From assembly GCF_030062155.1 (NCBI RefSeq), contig NZ_CP118269.1, forward strand, positions 3,410,001-3,474,000: 64,000 bases of DNA, written 5' to 3'. Each line of letters opens with the position of its first letter. Within the stretch, counting starts at the first letter, position 1. Positions 55,115 through 63,553 of the stretch are shown one piece after another. The notes beneath the pieces were generated by a model. The model did no database searches. It was not told where the DNA came from and saw nothing but the letters and a program-made list of their open reading frames with translations. The position numbers and the translations under genes are program-made. Source of the stretch: Pantoea sp. Lij88. Its GTDB lineage: Bacteria; Pseudomonadota; Gammaproteobacteria; Enterobacterales; Enterobacteriaceae.

Positions 55115-55576
55115 TTACAGACGCCCCAGGGTCATTTCCTGCACCTCGGCCGCTGGATTGGCCTCTCTCACGGCGGCAAGAAAACCGGCAAAATCCCGAT
55201 TAAAAAGGCTGTAGTTGTTCAGCACTCTGAACTCCCTTTCGGTGCGATAAGACCCGGTGACGTAACGCACCAGCCATACTCTACGATTACTGACTTTGGT
55301 TCCGGTGACTTTTATCCTGATAATATTTTCCAGCGGCACTTTGCAGAGAGTTTCGCCGTCACGCTGCTGATACAGGAAGTCGCTGTCATAGTAATAATCT
55401 TCCGTGTTCATACCCAATTTTTTTAATATCGGGGTGTTAGCCGATATCTTTTTCATCTCGCCTGGAGAAGGAGGTAACCCTTTTTTAAGGGGCAAAGGCC
55501 TGAAGCAATACCTGATAAATAAAATGATTAAAGCTAACGGCAATAGGGAAACAATAAACGAAAAAATCTGATGCAT
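55115..55576 (-). CDS. Membrane-anchored hypothetical protein
   Basis: 153-residue protein with one N-terminal membrane helix (residues 4-22, IFSFIVSLLPLALIILFI), a basic proline-containing linker, and a soluble domain of mixed alpha/beta ending RDFAGFLAAVREANPAAE. Not recognised. The soluble part (VPLENIIRIKVTGTKVSNRRVW, YVTGSYRTEREFRVL) looks like a small PH-like beta fold, which is only an impression. Its start codon overlaps that of a short divergent frame on the plus strand. Confidence 0.6.
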   Translation of the reverse strand: MHQIFSFIVSLLPLALIILFIRYCFRPLPLKKGLPPSPGEMKKISANTPILKKLGMNTEDYYYDSDFLYQQRDGETLCKVPLENIIRIKVTGTKVSNRRVWLVRYVTGSYRTEREFRVLNNYSLFNRDFAGFLAAVREANPAAEVQEMTLGRL

Positions 55577-55747
55577 TTAACATCCCAGACTGCGCGGATA
55601 GTTCCTGATTATATCCAGGAAGATGTGACGCCGTTATCCGTTTTTACCGCCCTGCCCGATCATCTTTCAGTGCAGTACGATCTGTCTGACGAGTGCCAGT
55701 TCCAGACAGCGCTGAGCGCCTGCCTTACGACTAAGTTGCCTGAATAA
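55571..55747 (+). CDS. Short hypothetical ORF
   Basis: 58 codons from ATG 55571, reading MHLTSQTARIVPDYIQEDV, later LSVQYDLSDECQFQTALSACL. Amino-acid use looks protein-like, but there is no good ribosome site and its start overlaps that of the divergent gene. It could be a small protein or the remnant of a larger one. The following 55748-55952 holds nothing else. Confidence 0.3.
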   Translation: MHLTSQTARIVPDYIQEDVTPLSVFTALPDHLSVQYDLSDECQFQTALSACLTTKLPE

Positions 55748-55952
55748 AACCGGCAATGACCCAACGCTTTAGCCTGTGGATCCTCCCTCTACTTGCCTAT
55801 CACGCCGATGTTGTCTCCATCGACTTACAACGCCTGTTCGCTCCTGGAAACGCCCAACCCCCTCCCGACCTTTACGGTTTACATTTATCGATATTTGTTA
55901 TGTGATCCTGTTACGTGAATTCCTCGAGCCGTCTCGCAAAACAGGATCCTGC

Positions 55953-56966
55953 ATGCGCTTTTACCAGGCCGATCCCCGCCTTGAAAACTACTGGCGAGGC
56001 GTTATTCTTTTTGGCAAAAACGTCGCGTCCTATAAATTTGCTCTTGCCCATGCGCTGTACGATCTGAAGCAGCCGGACAATGATTTGATTACGCTGGATG
56101 AGCTGGCCGTGCCCTTTGTGCGGCATTTATGCGCCCATCTGCGTTATGCGCCGAAGCAGATCACCAGCAAAAGCAGCGAGTTTCTGGAGGCATGCAGACA
56201 ATTCAACGCAGGCGAAATCAACGAAGAACAGTTGATCACTATTACCGTTAAGCGCGGTTTTGCTAACGTCATCGATGCTTTTCATAATGTGAATCACGCT
56301 GAGATCGACAAACGCTTCTTCCTGGATGAACGGCGAAGCCATAAAGGCATCCGGCTTACGGACAACTTTTATCAGCTGACGGAAACCGAACACTTTGCCA
56401 GTCTGGAAGCTGAGACGAATGCCAGATGGCGGCTGGTTGAAGAAGCCTGGGCGATGAACGTTTCACGCAATCTGATTGCGGTTGATTATGACGATAATGA
56501 CAAGATGCTTTTCAGCCGTCAGAGCGGTCGCCGCGTCGATATTACCAGCTGTCGCAGCAGCCTGAACGGCTACCAGAAAGGCCGGTGCTTTTATTGCTTC
56601 CGTACCATTGGCGTGACGGGCGGCGAGGAGAATCTGGCTGATGTCGATCACTTCCTGCCGCTGATGCTCAGCGAGCAGATCGGCAACCTTAACGGTGTCT
56701 GGAATCTGGTGCTGGCCTGCCAGACCTGTAATCGTGGCGCTCAGGGTAAGTTTGCGCGTATCCCGTCGATAACGCTGCTGCAGCGGCTGCATGATCGAAA
56801 CGAGTACTTTATTAACAGCCATCTGCCATTGCGGGAGACGTTACTCCGCCAGACCGGCGCAACGCCGATGCTGCGGCACAGCTTCCTGCAAAACAGCTGG
56901 GATACGGCAAAATTTGCTCTGCTCCACGAGTGGCAGCCAGCGGCACAGGGAGACAGCCTGTTTTGA
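55953..56966 (+). CDS. HNH endonuclease
   Basis: 337-residue protein. The HNH core is near residues 210-270: GRCFYCFRTIG, LADVDHFLPLMLSEQIG, NGVWNLVLACQTCNRGAQGK, with two zinc-binding CxxC pairs around the catalytic DH. The N-terminal 200 residues (YWRGVILFGKNVASYKFALAHALYDL) are helical. The start at 55953 has AGGA six bases upstream; an upstream frame from 55776 is rejected. Its stop overlaps the start of a methyltransferase gene (TTGA), so the two form one unit, reminiscent of a small restriction-modification or RNA-targeting pair. Confidence 0.8.
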   Translation: MRFYQADPRLENYWRGVILFGKNVASYKFALAHALYDLKQPDNDLITLDELAVPFVRHLCAHLRYAPKQITSKSSEFLEACRQFNAGEINEEQLITITVKRGFANVIDAFHNVNHAEIDKRFFLDERRSHKGIRLTDNFYQLTETEHFASLEAETNARWRLVEEAWAMNVSRNLIAVDYDDNDKMLFSRQSGRRVDITSCRSSLNGYQKGRCFYCFRTIGVTGGEENLADVDHFLPLMLSEQIGNLNGVWNLVLACQTCNRGAQGKFARIPSITLLQRLHDRNEYFINSHLPLRETLLRQTGATPMLRHSFLQNSWDTAKFALLHEWQPAAQGDSLF

Positions 56967-57640
56967 GCAACGAAGATTATTACCGACAGAACGCTCAACG
57001 GTTTTTTACCGATACGGCAAGCGTAGATATGTCTGCGCTTTACCCGCCTTTTGTTGACTGCCTGCCGCCGGGCGCACGCATTCTGGATGCGGGCTGTGGT
57101 TCAGGCCGTGACGTCAAAGCCTTTAGTGAAATGGGTTTTGACGTCGAAGCCTTTGATGCATCGGCGGAGCTGGTGGCGCTGGCTCGCCAGTTATCCGGAA
57201 AGCCTATAGCGCAGATGCGCTTTCAGGATGTGGATGCGGTTGAAAGATATGACGGTATCTGGTGCTGCGCCTCGCTGCTGCATGTTTCCGAAGCTGAACT
57301 ACCCGGCGTCATGACCAAACTGGCAATGGCGCTGAAGCCTGGCGGCGTAGGGTATCTCTCTTTTAAACATGGCCGCGGCGAACGGGAAAAGGATGGGCGC
57401 AGATTTACGGATATGGATGCATCTGGGTTACAGAAACTGGTCGAGAGGATAAATACTCCCGGCGGTGGCCCCCTGACTAAAAATATGACGGAGATAAAAA
57501 GTGAGGCTGGCTCTGAGGACACAACGGTAAAGAGATTTGCTCTTGAAATAGATAAAATCTGGCAGACCGGCGATGTTCGTATCGGACGCGGCGACGAAGT
57601 GTGGCTGAATGCGATTATCAGGAAAAGTTTAATCTTCTAG
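56963..57640 (+). CDS. Class I SAM-dependent methyltransferase
   Basis: 225 residues. The SAM-binding motif I is RILDAGCGSGRDVKAF, motif II acidic residue in VEAFDASAELVALA, with GIWCCASLLHVSEAELPGV and ALKPGGVGYLSFKHG following. The start is TTG at 56963, overlapping the HNH stop codon; GGGAG lies about 10 bases upstream. No DNA-MTase DPPY/NPPY or PCQ motif is visible, so the target may be a small molecule, protein or RNA rather than DNA. It is translationally coupled to the HNH gene. Confidence 0.85.
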   Translation: MSNEDYYRQNAQRFFTDTASVDMSALYPPFVDCLPPGARILDAGCGSGRDVKAFSEMGFDVEAFDASAELVALARQLSGKPIAQMRFQDVDAVERYDGIWCCASLLHVSEAELPGVMTKLAMALKPGGVGYLSFKHGRGEREKDGRRFTDMDASGLQKLVERINTPGGGPLTKNMTEIKSEAGSEDTTVKRFALEIDKIWQTGDVRIGRGDEVWLNAIIRKSLIF

Positions 57641-57657
57641 CTGCCCTGTAAAAGGCC

Positions 57658-57860
57658 CTGGCTCTTTCTTGCATATCACATGTTCAGCATCAGACATTAT
57701 CAGTGCCCATCAGCGCCTGTTGTTGTCAGGATGAGCGCCTCAATGCGTATGGTCATGATGCATCTTGTTTTCGACCTTATCTTTCACTTCGCCAGCTTTA
57801 TCCTTCACTTTCTCAGTCAGCCTTTCTTTGTGGTCGAGGTTATACGCGCCGGGTACACGT
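57658..57860. repeat. Duplicated segment A' (copy of 59524-59728)
   Basis: High DNA identity to the 3' end of the YsnF gene and its terminator half. Paired with the second duplicated segment at about 58960-59470 it marks a decayed tandem copy of the stress-protein block. The 140 bases after it contain only the promoter region of the next gene. Confidence 0.8.
57741..57858 (-). pseudogene. C-terminal relic of a YsnF/DUF2382 gene
   Basis: Minus-strand reading gives DHKERLTEKVKDKAGEVKDK, then VENKMHHDHTH and a stop at 57741, nearly the C-terminus of the intact gene at 59606-60601. The similarity in DNA extends from about 57658 to 57858 and then stops. It is the left boundary of a partial duplication. 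Confidence 0.85.
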
Positions 57861-57999
57861 TGAAACTTCAAGGAAAGTTTTTACATAAAATCTTAAACAG
57901 CTGTCATTTTGGCGCGGTCAGGCCCCTCAAAAGATTGCCATCACAGTTACAATATTTTAATGTTAATTCATCAATGGACACGGTTTCCGAGGAAAAGCA

Positions 58000-58641
58000 A
58001 TGGACGCAACAATGCTCGCCAGTTCAGTCTTATCGGGCGTAGTTTCAGTACCGATGGATTTTTATCTGGGACTAGAGCGAACCTTTCAGGATTTAAACCT
58101 TTCTGATGGTGGCAGGCGCATCCAGTCACGCAATATGCATGACGACGTCCGCATTGGCCGGGCTGTCTATCAGGCCTTCCGGGACAGAAATAAGATAGCG
58201 AAAATCGTTAATATCATCATTGATGATTCGCTGCAGTACCTTCCCGAACCTGCACTGCGTAAGGTTTATGACAAGCTGACAGGCAACGCAACGTCAATGA
58301 CCAGCCGGACGGCTACGCAACTTACATTGTCTTCTTACCTGGGATCAAAGGTCATCAGTGGTGTCATGCTGTCATTCATTTCCCGCGTGGCACTCCGTGG
58401 ACTGACCGGTGGACTGACTGGCGGCGTCATTGCTCAGGGCGTAATTTCCCGCGCCTGTGAAGCTTCCAGACGACTTCAGATGCAAAACCCTGAACTGTGG
58501 CGAAAACTGCGGATTAACGACTACGACATGCTCTATTTCATGTTCGAAGAACCCCTGCAGAACTTCATCAAAATGGGTGAAATGTTACGTAAAAACCCCT
58601 CAGCCTCCAGAGAATTTATTAATGCTATCGAAACTTATTAG
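58000..58641 (+). CDS. Hypothetical protein with glycine-rich hydrophobic centre
   Basis: 213 residues, not recognised. A central hydrophobic glycine-rich stretch (about 108-150: SYLGSKVISGVMLSFISRVALRGLTGG and GVIAQGVISRA) could insert into membranes, between charged N- and C-terminal parts. GAGGA lies eight bases before the ATG. Its end overlaps a small two-helix membrane protein by 20 bases, a layout seen for toxic effector and immunity pairs, but nothing else supports that. It lies inside a decayed duplication, so it was probably inserted there by recombination. Confidence 0.6.
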   Translation: MDATMLASSVLSGVVSVPMDFYLGLERTFQDLNLSDGGRRIQSRNMHDDVRIGRAVYQAFRDRNKIAKIVNIIIDDSLQYLPEPALRKVYDKLTGNATSMTSRTATQLTLSSYLGSKVISGVMLSFISRVALRGLTGGLTGGVIAQGVISRACEASRRLQMQNPELWRKLRINDYDMLYFMFEEPLQNFIKMGEMLRKNPSASREFINAIETY

Positions 58642-58831
58642 ACTTCTTCGTAAGCTCATCGCCGAAGTGTCTGGCGGTCTGGTATTAATGGCTATGGTGG
58701 TGGGCATTTTTTTGGCAGCCACACTGAATGAGGGTGCCATGCGCATAATTGCTCCGCTACTCGTTCTTGTTGTGGGCCTGGTTGTTTACGGCCTGACCTG
58801 GCTGATAGCTGAAAAGCCAGACCGCCGTTAA
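58622..58831 (+). CDS. Small membrane protein, two helices
   Basis: 69 residues: a basic N-terminus (MLSKLIRLLRKLIAE), two membrane helices (about 18-32 and 41-60), and a short charged tail KPDRR. It starts inside the 3' end of the preceding gene, so they are coupled. Possible immunity or partner protein of that gene; not recognised by name. Confidence 0.55.
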   Translation: MLSKLIRLLRKLIAEVSGGLVLMAMVVGIFLAATLNEGAMRIIAPLLVLVVGLVVYGLTWLIAEKPDRR

Positions 58832-58945
58832 CCCTGTGCTGACTAAAGCCCGGACAACAAGCATAAGTCGTCATGAGTTCAGACCAGATATCTAACGAAC
58901 ACGCTGTCCTTGCCGCCTGCGGAATAGATCAGTCAGGAGGTGGAT

Positions 58946-59038
58946 ATGGCGATATTCGCAAAGCATGATAATAAAAAATCTTTCAGCCTTAATTCAATCA
59001 CGGCATTAAATTCATCGGCACGCCTGTTATTCCATTAA
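58946..59038 (+). CDS. Very short ORF with consensus ribosome site
   Basis: 30 codons (MAIFAKHDNKKSFSLN and on) preceded by CAGGAGGT at good spacing. It lies at the edge of the duplicated segment B'; the corresponding right-hand sequence near 61095 does not preserve the frame, so a real gene is doubtful. The rest of 58832-59317 is AT-rich without genes. Confidence 0.2.
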   Translation: MAIFAKHDNKKSFSLNSITALNSSARLLFH

Positions 59039-59317
59039 CAATAAAAGAAAAAAGCACGACTCGGCAAATATAACCTCCAAGATAAATACCACACAACCCG
59101 AGGAGGCCGCTTATAAAATTTGCCACAAGCAAATCGGAACTTGCTTATTACTGACTTAAAAAATCACTTCACAAAAAAATAATAACCACAAGCATCTGAA
59201 TATTTCATCACTTTTTTTACAAAAGAGTTCCAGATCGCTATTTAATGAAGAAAGTCAGGAATGCTCTGCTCCTCAGCCTTTTTTAAGAACACTGAATAAG
59301 TACATACCGAGGTTGAG

Positions 59318-59470
59318 ATGGAACAAGCACAATGCAGTGCGTAGGGATGGGGACTGGTTGCACGTCTGGTAGCAGGCAGTGCATCAGCGGTAAGCTGGCA
59401 GGATCAGCTGAGCAATGCAGCGTTACTGCTCAGCCAGTAAAATAACGGCAGCACCACCATAACAAGCCGC
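59318..59470 (+). pseudogene. N-terminal relic of a DUF2501 gene
   Basis: DNA closely matches the 5' end and upstream region of the intact DUF2501 gene at 61551. From ATG 59318 the frame hits TAG after eight codons (MEQAQCSA), and further changes remove the reading frame; recognisable sequence ends near 59470. It is the right boundary of the decayed duplicate. Confidence 0.85.
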
Positions 59471-59502
59471 AACCTTAACCGCTCACTTGCCCCCCACACA
59501 AC

Positions 59503-59533
59503 GCAAAAGAGCCAACCTCGCGGTTGGCTCTTC
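59503..59533 (-). terminator. Terminator of the YsnF operon
   Basis: Ten-base perfect stem AGAGCCAACC / GGTTGGCTCT with loop TCGC, followed on the minus strand by TTTT. It lies 75 bases after the YsnF stop. Confidence 0.85.
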
Positions 59534-59605
59534 CTTGCATATTGCATGCTCAGCATCGGGCATTAAATCTGCCCATCAGCGCCTGTTGTTGTCAGGCCAG
59601 GCGCC

Positions 59606-60601
59606 TCAATGCGTATGGTCATGATGCAGTTTGTTTTCGACCTTATCCTTCACTTCGCTGGCTTTGTCCTTCACCTTCTCAGTCAGGCTCTCTTTGTGGT
59701 CGCGGTTGTGCGCGCCGGGTGACTGCGTCGCCGCGCCCGCTGCAGCAGGTTTTACCCCTGCTGTCGTACCCGGAAGCTCGCTCTCCAGACCACCTCGTGC
59801 ATGGTCGATATCCACTTCCTGACGACGTACCGTGTCGTTAATGGTCTCGGTACGATCGCTGCCGTCGGTACGCACCACCACTTCTTCTTTCACGTGGGTC
59901 GTTTTGTTGATTACCGGCTGCTCATGGGTCTCAGCGACCTCGACGGTTTTCTCCGACCAGTCCACTTCTCCGGCCAGCGCGGGTTCATTCACCGAGCGGC
60001 GGAAGATGTCAGCGTGCTGCTCATGCAGCGAGATATCTTCAGAGACGGTATCGGTCACGGTATAGCGTCGTACGCGGGTGGAGCCTTCGCTGACCAGACG
60101 TTTACCCACTTCCACCTGCTCTTCGGCCAGACGCAGAATATCTGCTTCGCTCTCATCACCGGTCAGTGAGGTGCGTAGCGGTTCAGCCGGGCGGTCGTTG
60201 GTCTCACCGGCAAACTGCTTACCTGCCGTCGGGTTGATGCCCGGCGCGGCGGTGCCGTTCTCAACGGAACTTTGCATACGTGACGGCACATCTACCGAGT
60301 CATGAGAATGGAGAATCGTCATGGCGCGGGCCAGTTTCTCCTCCTCAGTACGGATGGTCAGCACTACACCGCCCTTGTCCATTGCTCGGGTGTAGACATC
60401 CGCCTCATCTTTATCGACGTCATGCCCAAACAGACGCTGCCACAGGCTCGGATGGCGGACAGACTGCCCTTCCTGCTGCAAACGTTCTCCACTGATAAGA
60501 CTGATGTCCCGATCAGAAAAGCCTGCTTTCACGAGATTTCTTTTCGCGGCCTCTGCCTGAATTGCAGAATCGAACAGTGTTACGATTTTTTCCTGTGCCA
60601 T
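59606..60601 (-). CDS. YsnF/AvaK-domain (DUF2382) stress protein
   Basis: 331 residues. The N-terminal domain (VTLFDSAIQAEAAKRNLVKAG, DISLISGERL) resembles the general-stress-protein 17M/YflT fold; the middle (LRLAEEQVEVGKRLVSEGSTRVRRYT to DDTVRRQEVDIDHAR, about 145-280) is a DUF2382/YsnF domain of repeated charged strands; the tail KVKDKASEVKDKVENKLHHDHTH is helical and histidine-rich. The start at 60601 (MAQEKIVTLF) has AGAGGA upstream; 60646 would overlap the next gene. Role in stress is inferred from the family. Confidence 0.82.
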   Translation of the reverse strand: MAQEKIVTLFDSAIQAEAAKRNLVKAGFSDRDISLISGERLQQEGQSVRHPSLWQRLFGHDVDKDEADVYTRAMDKGGVVLTIRTEEEKLARAMTILHSHDSVDVPSRMQSSVENGTAAPGINPTAGKQFAGETNDRPAEPLRTSLTGDESEADILRLAEEQVEVGKRLVSEGSTRVRRYTVTDTVSEDISLHEQHADIFRRSVNEPALAGEVDWSEKTVEVAETHEQPVINKTTHVKEEVVVRTDGSDRTETINDTVRRQEVDIDHARGGLESELPGTTAGVKPAAAGAATQSPGAHNRDHKESLTEKVKDKASEVKDKVENKLHHDHTH

Positions 60602-60617
60602 GATAGGTTCCTCTCTG

Positions 60618-61019
60618 TTAGCTAATTTGATCGTCATCTCTCTCAACTTTTACCTGCTGCTCACGTCGGGTCACCACTTCCTGAAAAGGAACATTCTCCT
60701 GCACTTTTCGGATGTGGATCTCCTCTTTAAGCACCAGCTTTCTGACGATTTGGATTTCTTCCTCTACTACCGGGACAATCAGTACACCGTTCTCTTCCCT
60801 GATCTCAGGCATTGTTTCAACGGGCTGCGCTTTCGCTACATGCTCAACCTCAACCTTCTCCCGGTTAAGCAGTGTACTGATGACCTCGTCATGTTCAGTT
60901 GTGGAACGGGTAACACGGACATGTCCATCCACAATCTTTTGCTTCGTCAGGGCTATTTGCTCTTCAGCGATTTTAAGCGTGACCTCTGCATTATTATTGT
61001 GCTCTGGCTGTCCAGCCAT
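60618..61019 (-). CDS. DUF2382 (YsnF-domain) protein
   Basis: 133 residues: a single YsnF domain, KIAEEQIALTKQKIVDGHVRVTRSTTEHDEVI, NREKVEVEHVAK, and VVEEEIQIVRKLVLKEEIHIRK. Seventeen bases before the larger YsnF gene on the same strand, so they form an operon. The motif LxEEQ-(x)6-K is shared between the two proteins, suggesting that they arose by duplication and act together, possibly by co-assembly. Function unknown. Confidence 0.8.
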   Translation of the reverse strand: MAGQPEHNNNAEVTLKIAEEQIALTKQKIVDGHVRVTRSTTEHDEVISTLLNREKVEVEHVAKAQPVETMPEIREENGVLIVPVVEEEIQIVRKLVLKEEIHIRKVQENVPFQEVVTRREQQVKVERDDDQIS

Positions 61020-61550
61020 AATATCGCTCCCGTTAAATTAAATATCTGCCACAACTGCCTGACACAGTGATTAAGCATGAACACTCTCGCGGATTCCGCA
61101 AGGCGGGATAATAAAAAATCCTGAACCTAAAATTAATTACGGTACAGAAATGAACATCAATAAACCAGCTAACCCGCTTATTTTACCGCTGCGCTAAAAA
61201 TATAAAACAACTAAAATTCAACAAGTTATAAAAATATAGTTTCACAGGTAAATATTAACCACTTAGACGAAACCCCTTAAAAATTCATTTATAAGCAAAG
61301 CGGTAACGTTAATTTAAACCAGGACGATTCCTGATAAATCCACAGAGAATATTAAATAATGTTTCAGCAGCGCTCGCATATTATCCATCCAGAAAAATTG
61401 CATCAGGAAATAATAACAGTCTCACTCACCCGAAACGTTTATCACCCCTGTTACAGAAGATTCCCAAAGCGCTATTTATAAAAGAAAAGCAGGAACTTTC
61501 TGCTCGTCAGCCTTTCTTAGCAAAACAAATAAGCACATACAGAGGTTGAG
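61020..61550. other. Divergent regulatory region upstream of the stress genes
   Basis: 530 bases between divergent DUF2382 and DUF2501 genes, AT-rich at 61130-61320, with no ORF. The segment 61090-61550 recurs in decayed form at about 58950-59317. GAGGTTGAG precedes the DUF2501 start. Confidence 0.5.
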
Positions 61551-62060
61551 ATGAAACTAGCACAACGCAGTGCGTGGGGATGGGGACTGGCGGCACTTCT
61601 GGTCGCGGGCAGTGCATCAGCGGCAAGCTGGCAGGATCAGCTGAGCAGTGCAGCGTCGCAGCTCAGCCAGCAGAACAACGGCAGCACCACCGGCACGCAG
61701 CAGCAGAATGGCGGCCTGTCGCTCTCTTCTATTACCAGCATGCTGGGCGGCGGCGACAAAGCGGTCAGCGCCAACAGCATGACTAACGCCGCGGGTGTAA
61801 TGCAGTACTGCGTCGAACACAATGTGGTGAAAAACAATGTGCAGTCGGTAAAAGATCAGGTGCTGAGCAAGCTCGGTCTGAATACGACGACTGCGCAGGA
61901 ACAGAAAACCGATTACACCCAGGGTGTGGCAGGTCTGCTGAATACCGGTAACGGCCAGCAGCTTAATCTGCAAAGCCTGAGCAACTCGCCAATGGGTGAG
62001 AAGCTGAAAACCAAAGCCTGCGACGTGGTACTGAAGCAGGGCAAAAACTTTATCTCCTGA
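61551..62060 (+). CDS. DUF2501 family secreted protein, YjjA-like
   Basis: 169-residue periplasmic protein with a Sec signal (WGWGLAALLVAGSASA, cleavage near residue 24). Family features: an N-terminal SWQDQLSSAASQLSQQ, a Gln/Ser/Gly-rich linker (40-60), then GVMQYCVEHNVV and the C-terminal KTKACDVVLKQGKNFIS, with two cysteines likely to form a disulfide. E. coli YjjA, beside opgB, is of this family. Function unknown. A truncated copy lies at 59318-59470. Confidence 0.85.
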   Translation: MKLAQRSAWGWGLAALLVAGSASAASWQDQLSSAASQLSQQNNGSTTGTQQQNGGLSLSSITSMLGGGDKAVSANSMTNAAGVMQYCVEHNVVKNNVQSVKDQVLSKLGLNTTTAQEQKTDYTQGVAGLLNTGNGQQLNLQSLSNSPMGEKLKTKACDVVLKQGKNFIS

Positions 62061-62190
62061 TCCCTCTCCTCTTCTCTCCCCTCTCTTGCTGGAGGGGAGC
62101 GTTAAACGCCCCCTTGCTGTGATGCCTGACATTCCCTTAACCTGGGGTTGAGCGCTATAGTGTTGTTTTGATTTCTACAGGACAGCACGC

Positions 62191-62826
62191 ATGAAAGGCA
62201 TCAACATCGCACTTTACTTCGACCCCGATCAGATTCAGGCCTGCGTTCACGAACAGGACGACAGCTATCTCAGCAAAAAATTCGAGTATGACGATGGCGT
62301 GATTGAAGAGATCTATCAGTGGCTGGAGCAGTACGAACCTAAACGCACCCACATCTGCCTGATTGAAAACGAAACCGCCGAGCTGCTGGCCGATGAGCTG
62401 GTCGACAGCGGATTCCGCGTCCATCAGGTCACCATGCATCAGCTGCTGAGCTGGTTCGCAACCGAGCCGCCCTCCACGCCAGACGGCACACCGATGCGCG
62501 CGATGCTGCGCTTCCTGGAAGATGAACATCCGCGTGAATATGAGTCGCGCACGCCGCAGACCGAAGCGCTGATGGAGATGTTCGATGAGCTGGACGCGCT
62601 GGAGATGGTCGATGACGCCGACGACGAAGACTCGCTGCCCGGCGATCTGCTGCGTGCCATGAAGAAGCACAAAATCACCGCCAGTGCCGCGGCCCAGCGT
62701 CTGTTGCCGGACGTCAACGAACGTATCCGCGAACATCTGATGCAGTATCCCGAACTGATGACGCCCGAAATCCTGCAGGACTTCTTCCCCGAGCTGCTTG
62801 AGGCGCTGGAGCGCCCGAAACATTAA
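62191..62826 (+). CDS. Hypothetical acidic protein
   Basis: 211 residues, strongly acidic, no signal peptide. Opens with MKGINIALYFDPDQIQACVHE; a central acidic cluster (DADDEDSLPGD, about 148-158) and a C-terminal helical segment follow. Not recognised by name. It is 15 bases from marC, so the two may be co-transcribed. Codon use is like the neighbouring core genes. Confidence 0.7.
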   Translation: MKGINIALYFDPDQIQACVHEQDDSYLSKKFEYDDGVIEEIYQWLEQYEPKRTHICLIENETAELLADELVDSGFRVHQVTMHQLLSWFATEPPSTPDGTPMRAMLRFLEDEHPREYESRTPQTEALMEMFDELDALEMVDDADDEDSLPGDLLRAMKKHKITASAAAQRLLPDVNERIREHLMQYPELMTPEILQDFFPELLEALERPKH

Positions 62827-62841
62827 TCAGGGAGATGGGAC

Positions 62842-63510
62842 ATGCTGGAGCTGATTAAAGCGGTCAGCCTGGGGCTGGTCGTCATCCTGCCGCTCGCCAA
62901 TCCGCTCACCACCGTGGCGCTGTTTTTAGGGCTGGCGGGTGACATGAATTTCCAGGAGCGCAACCGTCAGGCGCGCCAGGCTTCCATCTACGTTTTCGCC
63001 ATCATGGTGGTGGCGTGGTACGCGGGCAGCGCGGTGCTGAACACCTTCGGTATCTCCATACCGGGTCTGCGTATGGCGGGCGGCCTGATCGTCGCCTTTA
63101 TAGGCTTCCGGATGCTGTTTCCGGCGAAGCCGGCGGGTCATTCGGTCGAAGCGAAGCACAAACTGGATGAGCAGGAGGCCACGAAAGAGCCGGTGAACAT
63201 CGCCTTTGTGCCGCTGGCGATGCCGAGTACGGCGGGGCCGGGAACCATTGCGATGATCATCTCTTCCGCCTCGACGGTAAGAAGTGGCGTCGATTTTCCT
63301 GCCTGGGTCATCAGTGTCGCGCCGGTGCTGACCTTCCTGCTGGTGAGCCTGATTCTGTGGGTCTCGCTGCGCAGTTCGGGTGCCATCATGAAGCTGGTGG
63401 GGAAAAGCGGTATTGAGGCGATATCACGCCTGATGGGATTTTTACTGGTCTGTATGGGCGTGCAGTTCATCATTAACGGTGTGCTGGAAGTGGTGCGCAC
63501 CTTTCACTAA
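62842..63510 (+). CDS. marC: MarC family integral membrane protein
   Basis: 222 residues with six predicted helices. The family pattern is intact: [70 protein letters not shown], and the C-terminal [28 protein letters not shown]. Length equals E. coli MarC. Despite the name, MarC has been shown not to give multiple antibiotic resistance; its role is unknown. GGAG at 62831 precedes the start. Confidence 0.93.
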   Translation: MLELIKAVSLGLVVILPLANPLTTVALFLGLAGDMNFQERNRQARQASIYVFAIMVVAWYAGSAVLNTFGISIPGLRMAGGLIVAFIGFRMLFPAKPAGHSVEAKHKLDEQEATKEPVNIAFVPLAMPSTAGPGTIAMIISSASTVRSGVDFPAWVISVAPVLTFLLVSLILWVSLRSSGAIMKLVGKSGIEAISRLMGFLLVCMGVQFIINGVLEVVRTFH

Positions 63511-63518
63511 TCCGGGAT

Positions 63519-63546
63519 TTCCCCTCTCCTGACAGGCAGAGGGGAA
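63519..63546. terminator. Hairpin between marC and the cytochrome gene
   Basis: Nine-base perfect stem TTCCCCTCT / AGAGGGGAA with a ten-base loop, between convergent genes. It lacks a T-tract. Confidence 0.5.
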
Positions 63547-63553
63547 GCCTCGA

